Source: Candidatus Planktophila lacus (lineage in GTDB: Bacteria; Actinomycetota; Actinomycetes; Nanopelagicales; Nanopelagicaceae). Taken from it: DNA of 64,000 nucleotides. Each line of letters begins with the position of its first letter. The stretch's first letter is position 1. The stretch covers positions 620,001-684,000 of the forward strand of contig NZ_CP016783.1 of the NCBI RefSeq assembly GCF_002288385.1, given 5' to 3'. Below the pieces are notes generated by a model that saw nothing but the letters and a program-made list of their open reading frames with translations, did not search any database and had not been told where the DNA came from. Of the stretch, positions 61,365 through 64,000 are shown piece by piece. The position numbers and the translations under genes were made by a program.

Positions 61365-62746
61365 CGCGAAACCTTTCTGCGAATTCCAAGTGCGAGGATT
61401 AGAGAAGATATTAGTACGAGAAGGGGAGCCACTCCCCCTAGACGATCAGATAACGTCTGATAGTTCGAAATTTTAAGATCTCCAGAGATCGAAGTTGAAA
61501 TGTTTTCAGTTGTTTGAGATCTCACAGCGCCATTATTGTCGATAAATGCAGATATACCAACGGTAGAAACGCTGAGAATCTCGCGAGAATGTTCAACAGC
61601 GCGGATTCTAGTAATCGCTAATTGCTGGGCGCTTTCGGCGGTATTTGCAAAGGTCGCGCTATTTGTTTGAACAATAATCGCGCCAGACTGATTCGCGCTC
61701 TCTCGAACCAAGCCATCATTAATGATCTCGTAGCAAATAATTGGGGCGACTTGATACCCACCAATTTCATGCGATACAAATGTCTGACCAGTTTTAAAAT
61801 CATTAACCGACTTGGCATATGGTGATACAAACTCAGCAATTTTGCGCAGTGGCATGTACTCACCAAAAGGGGTTAAGTAGCGCTTAATGTATGACGATTG
61901 CACCTGTCCAGAGGTGTCATACATGACAGAAGCATTTTCTGGCGATCCTTGTTCTGTAAGAACTACACCTGCAATCAGCGGGGTAGCTATCTCTTCAACC
62001 AAAGTTTTAATATCTGCGAGAACTTCAGGATAGTTTCGCGGATCAATATCAATGGCATTTTCTGGCCAAATAACTGCATCGTACTTCTGCTTCACAAGTT
62101 GGCGCGTAGTGTCGCGATGCAGGTAAAAGACCGCCTTGGCTCGCGAGTTGAACTCAAGACCAACTGAAGGTGTATTTCCCTGAATCGCTATTAATGAAAT
62201 CTTCTCGGAAGAGGTTGGATTATTCGGTAAGAAGGTTACAATTAGGAAACCGACTACAACGAGTACGAGTGCTCGGGCTTTAAGGCGATTCAGTGCCAGC
62301 GCAGAGAGTAAGGTCGCAAAGCTAAGTAGCAGTACTCCCCCGATTGAAACCAGCGGAAGCAGTGGAGATTCAACTTGGCTAAATGCGATTCTTGTCCAAG
62401 CAAATCCACCAAATGGAAAACGTGCCCGCAACTCTTCACAGATCAAAAAGGTAAAGAGAACCCAACGTAGCGAGCTTGTTTTGCGGTAGATCCATCCAAC
62501 TGGAAGATAGAAAGCGGCTTGTAGCAGAGTTAATAAGAGCCAAGGCAGCGCTCCAACGTATTTACTACTCCAGTGGAGCACTATTCCGTTAAGAATTGCG
62601 CCAAAGATAAATGACGCTAGTACAGGTCTTCTATTCTTCGATAGCGCTCGAAAGAAAAGCGCGTAACCAACGAGCGCGAGATACCAAAGCCCTATCGGCT
62701 CAAACGCTGCACTTACAAGAAGCGCAGAAATTAGCGGGATCACCAT
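61361..62746 (-). CDS. lnt: Apolipoprotein N-acyltransferase
   Basis: Adds the third acyl chain to the N-terminal cysteine of lipoproteins in the plasma membrane. The 461-residue protein has about six N-terminal membrane segments (1-185) including FPFGGFAWTRIAFSQVESPL, an external nitrilase domain (about 190-430) with catalytic Glu in DAVIWPENAIDIDPRNY near 225, a Lys region SYIKRYLTPFGEYMPLRK near 286 and the Cys nucleophile in APIICYEIINDG near 330, and a final membrane segment (about 435-455). It overlaps the exonuclease gene by seven bases and the mannosyltransferase gene by four. Confidence 0.93.
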   Translation of the reverse strand: MVIPLISALLVSAAFEPIGLWYLALVGYALFFRALSKNRRPVLASFIFGAILNGIVLHWSSKYVGALPWLLLTLLQAAFYLPVGWIYRKTSSLRWVLFTFLICEELRARFPFGGFAWTRIAFSQVESPLLPLVSIGGVLLLSFATLLSALALNRLKARALVLVVVGFLIVTFLPNNPTSSEKISLIAIQGNTPSVGLEFNSRAKAVFYLHRDTTRQLVKQKYDAVIWPENAIDIDPRNYPEVLADIKTLVEEIATPLIAGVVLTEQGSPENASVMYDTSGQVQSSYIKRYLTPFGEYMPLRKIAEFVSPYAKSVNDFKTGQTFVSHEIGGYQVAPIICYEIINDGLVRESANQSGAIIVQTNSATFANTAESAQQLAITRIRAVEHSREILSVSTVGISAFIDNNGAVRSQTTENISTSISGDLKISNYQTLSDRLGGVAPLLVLISSLILALGIRRKVSR

Positions 62747-63642
62747 TTGAGTGCAGAGATTAACCGATCAACGCTTGCGCCAAGTCCATAGCGTTCCTTG
62801 ATTTCATAAATCTTCGAAAGATCAGCTGGTTTCTGCGGCATCGAGATATCAAGTTTTGGAAGGGCGACATCTCTTGCGCAGTTGACCAAAGTAGGTGCGA
62901 TCTTTAAATAATCTGCGCCTTCAATTATCTTCTTAGCAAGAGCAGGCTTTAGGGATGGGTGCGCGTCACGAGCTCCTTGCTGGGCTTCATCGACGTCTGC
63001 AAAGTTGTTTGCAATCAGCGCTGCGCCTTTCTCACCAATTCCCTTAACGCCTGGAAGTCCGTCTGAAGGATCGCCTCTAAACATCGCAAATAAGGCGTAA
63101 CGATCACCGGGAATCGCATACTTGCGAGATATCCACGCTTTATCGACTAAATCGTGCTGAGATAAACCCTTTGCTAAATAGACGACTTTTACATCACGTT
63201 TGTCATCGACCAACTGAAAGAGATCTCGATCTCCAGTAACAATTCGAGTTGGGCCAGGTTCTTTAACCGCAAAGGTCGCCATAACATCATCGGCCTCATA
63301 GTCATCTACGCCGACCATCGGAATTCCAAATTCATCAAGAAGATCTAGCAAGATCGGAATCTGTGGTGTCAATAAATCTGGTTCTTCTTCGCCTTCGCCA
63401 TCTTCTTCCAGGCGGTTAGCTTTGTAATCCGGAAAAATATCTACTCGCCATGAAGGGCGCCAATCGCCTTCAATACAAGCCACAATACGATTTGGTGAGT
63501 ACATGCCAATAAGACGTGCTGTCATATCGAGGTAGCCGCGTATCGCATTTACGGGCGTTCCATCAGGTGCCAACAAGGTATCTGGCATCCCGTAGTAAGC
63601 GCGATACCAAAGAGAAGCGCTATCAAGCAGCATTAAAGTCAT
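62740..63642 (-). CDS. 5'-3' exonuclease (stand-alone, PolA N-terminal type)
   Basis: A 300-residue flap/5' nuclease without a polymerase domain. It has LLDSASLWYRAYYGMPD near 5-21, the acidic metal site VDDYEADDVMATFA near 117-130, VTGDRDLFQLVDD near 138-150 and the H3TH motif FRGDPSDGLPGVKGIGEKGA near 190-209. Such proteins remove RNA primers or flaps and back up DNA polymerase I. Stand-alone copies next to helY occur in actinobacteria. Its ATG overlaps the helY stop by four bases. Confidence 0.92.
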   Translation of the reverse strand: MTLMLLDSASLWYRAYYGMPDTLLAPDGTPVNAIRGYLDMTARLIGMYSPNRIVACIEGDWRPSWRVDIFPDYKANRLEEDGEGEEEPDLLTPQIPILLDLLDEFGIPMVGVDDYEADDVMATFAVKEPGPTRIVTGDRDLFQLVDDKRDVKVVYLAKGLSQHDLVDKAWISRKYAIPGDRYALFAMFRGDPSDGLPGVKGIGEKGAALIANNFADVDEAQQGARDAHPSLKPALAKKIIEGADYLKIAPTLVNCARDVALPKLDISMPQKPADLSKIYEIKERYGLGASVDRLISALKW

Positions 63643-64000
63643 AGGTCATCCACCATATATGAAACTACGCCGCGATCTAAACGCTTGATCGCCTCTCGAC
63701 AAACTGGACGTAACTTCTCGCTGGCACCGGCGATCTGCATAAGTAGATCCATCAACTGCTTAGCTGAGCGAACAAAATCTCCGACCGACATATCCGAACC
63801 CTTTAGAACGTTGGTTAACGAATTGCCTTGTGCCCAACGATAAGAGATATAGGCAAAACCGAAATCGGGTTCTTTCTGGGTTTTAACATCAAACTCGTTC
63901 TCGATATCTTCAAGTTTGGCCCAAAGTTTGGTGATCTCAACGAGTGCGTTAGTGACGTTTTGATGTGGCATTTTTGGTGCGTATTCATCGCGAGATCTTG
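63639..64000 (-). CDS. helY: Ski2/Mtr4-like RNA helicase HelY, C-terminal end (cut by window edge)
   Basis: Only the last 120 residues are inside the window; the frame stays open to the right edge (upstream codons read SRDEYAPK before an internal Met at 63971). The visible part matches the DSHCT domain of actinobacterial HelY helicases: NALVEITKLWAKLEDIENEF, FAYISYRWAQGNSLTNVLKG, MSVGDFVRSAKQLMDLLMQI and AIKRLDRGVVSY. Such helicases unwind structured RNA with ATP. The helicase core lies outside. It is the first gene of a helY-exonuclease-lnt-mannosyltransferase run with four- to seven-base overlaps. Confidence 0.88.
   Translation of the reverse strand, partial: RSRDEYAPKMPHQNVTNALVEITKLWAKLEDIENEFDVKTQKEPDFGFAYISYRWAQGNSLTNVLKGSDMSVGDFVRSAKQLMDLLMQIAGASEKLRPVCREAIKRLDRGVVSYMVDDL

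Overview
The window comes from a small-genome, moderately low-GC actinobacterium, most probably a planktonic freshwater lineage of the Nanopelagicales (acI) type. The family-level evidence is RbpA, the SufR-SufB-SufD-Rieske-SufC-SufS-SufU-SufT operon, a DUF3099 protein, the gcvH-garA-MerR-nuclease-MerR-gcvP block, the ParA-ScpA-ScpB-RluB-Cmk/Der block and the 3.1 kb 23S rRNA. The lineage within Actinobacteria is inferred from the 16S text, the gene density and the base composition; no search was run.

Layout. 1-3110: glycolysis (gap end, pgk, tpiA), then secG and rbpA. 3130-7613 (minus): ctaA, tkt, pgi. 7691-14053: suf iron-sulfur operon under a SufR-type repressor. 14103-16991: ABC exporter, Surf1 and a small membrane protein. 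17061-18558: fabG and an InhA-type enoyl reductase. 18559-24397: infC with an ATC start codon, rpmI, rplT, an rRNA methylase, pheST. 24413-31794: argCJBDRH with two ARG boxes, then tyrS; argF and argG are absent from the cluster. 31795-37476: one rRNA operon (tandem promoters, 16S, 23S, 5S, terminator; no tRNA). 37563-45674: a disordered/TPR-like protein, an OB-fold protein, a lysine-tailed protein and a 55-residue protein, then tlyA, nadK, recN, pyrG, ald. 45664-50310: xerD, a ribbon-helix-helix protein with ParA, scpAB, rluB. 50311-50591: an AT-rich stretch with iteron-like repeats. 50592-54653: aroH, tyrA, a Cmk-Der fusion, a CDP-alcohol phosphatidyltransferase. 54683-60570: the glycine-cleavage/GarA block. 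60609-64000 (minus): the end of helY, a 5'-3' exonuclease, lnt and a dolichol-phosphate-mannose-type synthase.

Almost everything is core housekeeping. I found no mobile element, prophage, CRISPR array, tRNA or obvious defence system. The interest lies in regulatory and DNA-level features: a recurring leaderless promoter layout (TANNNT, six bases, then ATG), an operator lying on the sufR start, ARG boxes lying on a leaderless argC promoter, the infC ATC start, a strand-polar GGGGGAG word, the AT-rich repeat region before aroH, and nested rRNA processing stems. Genes are tightly packed, with many 1-11 base overlaps and one 60-base convergent overlap.
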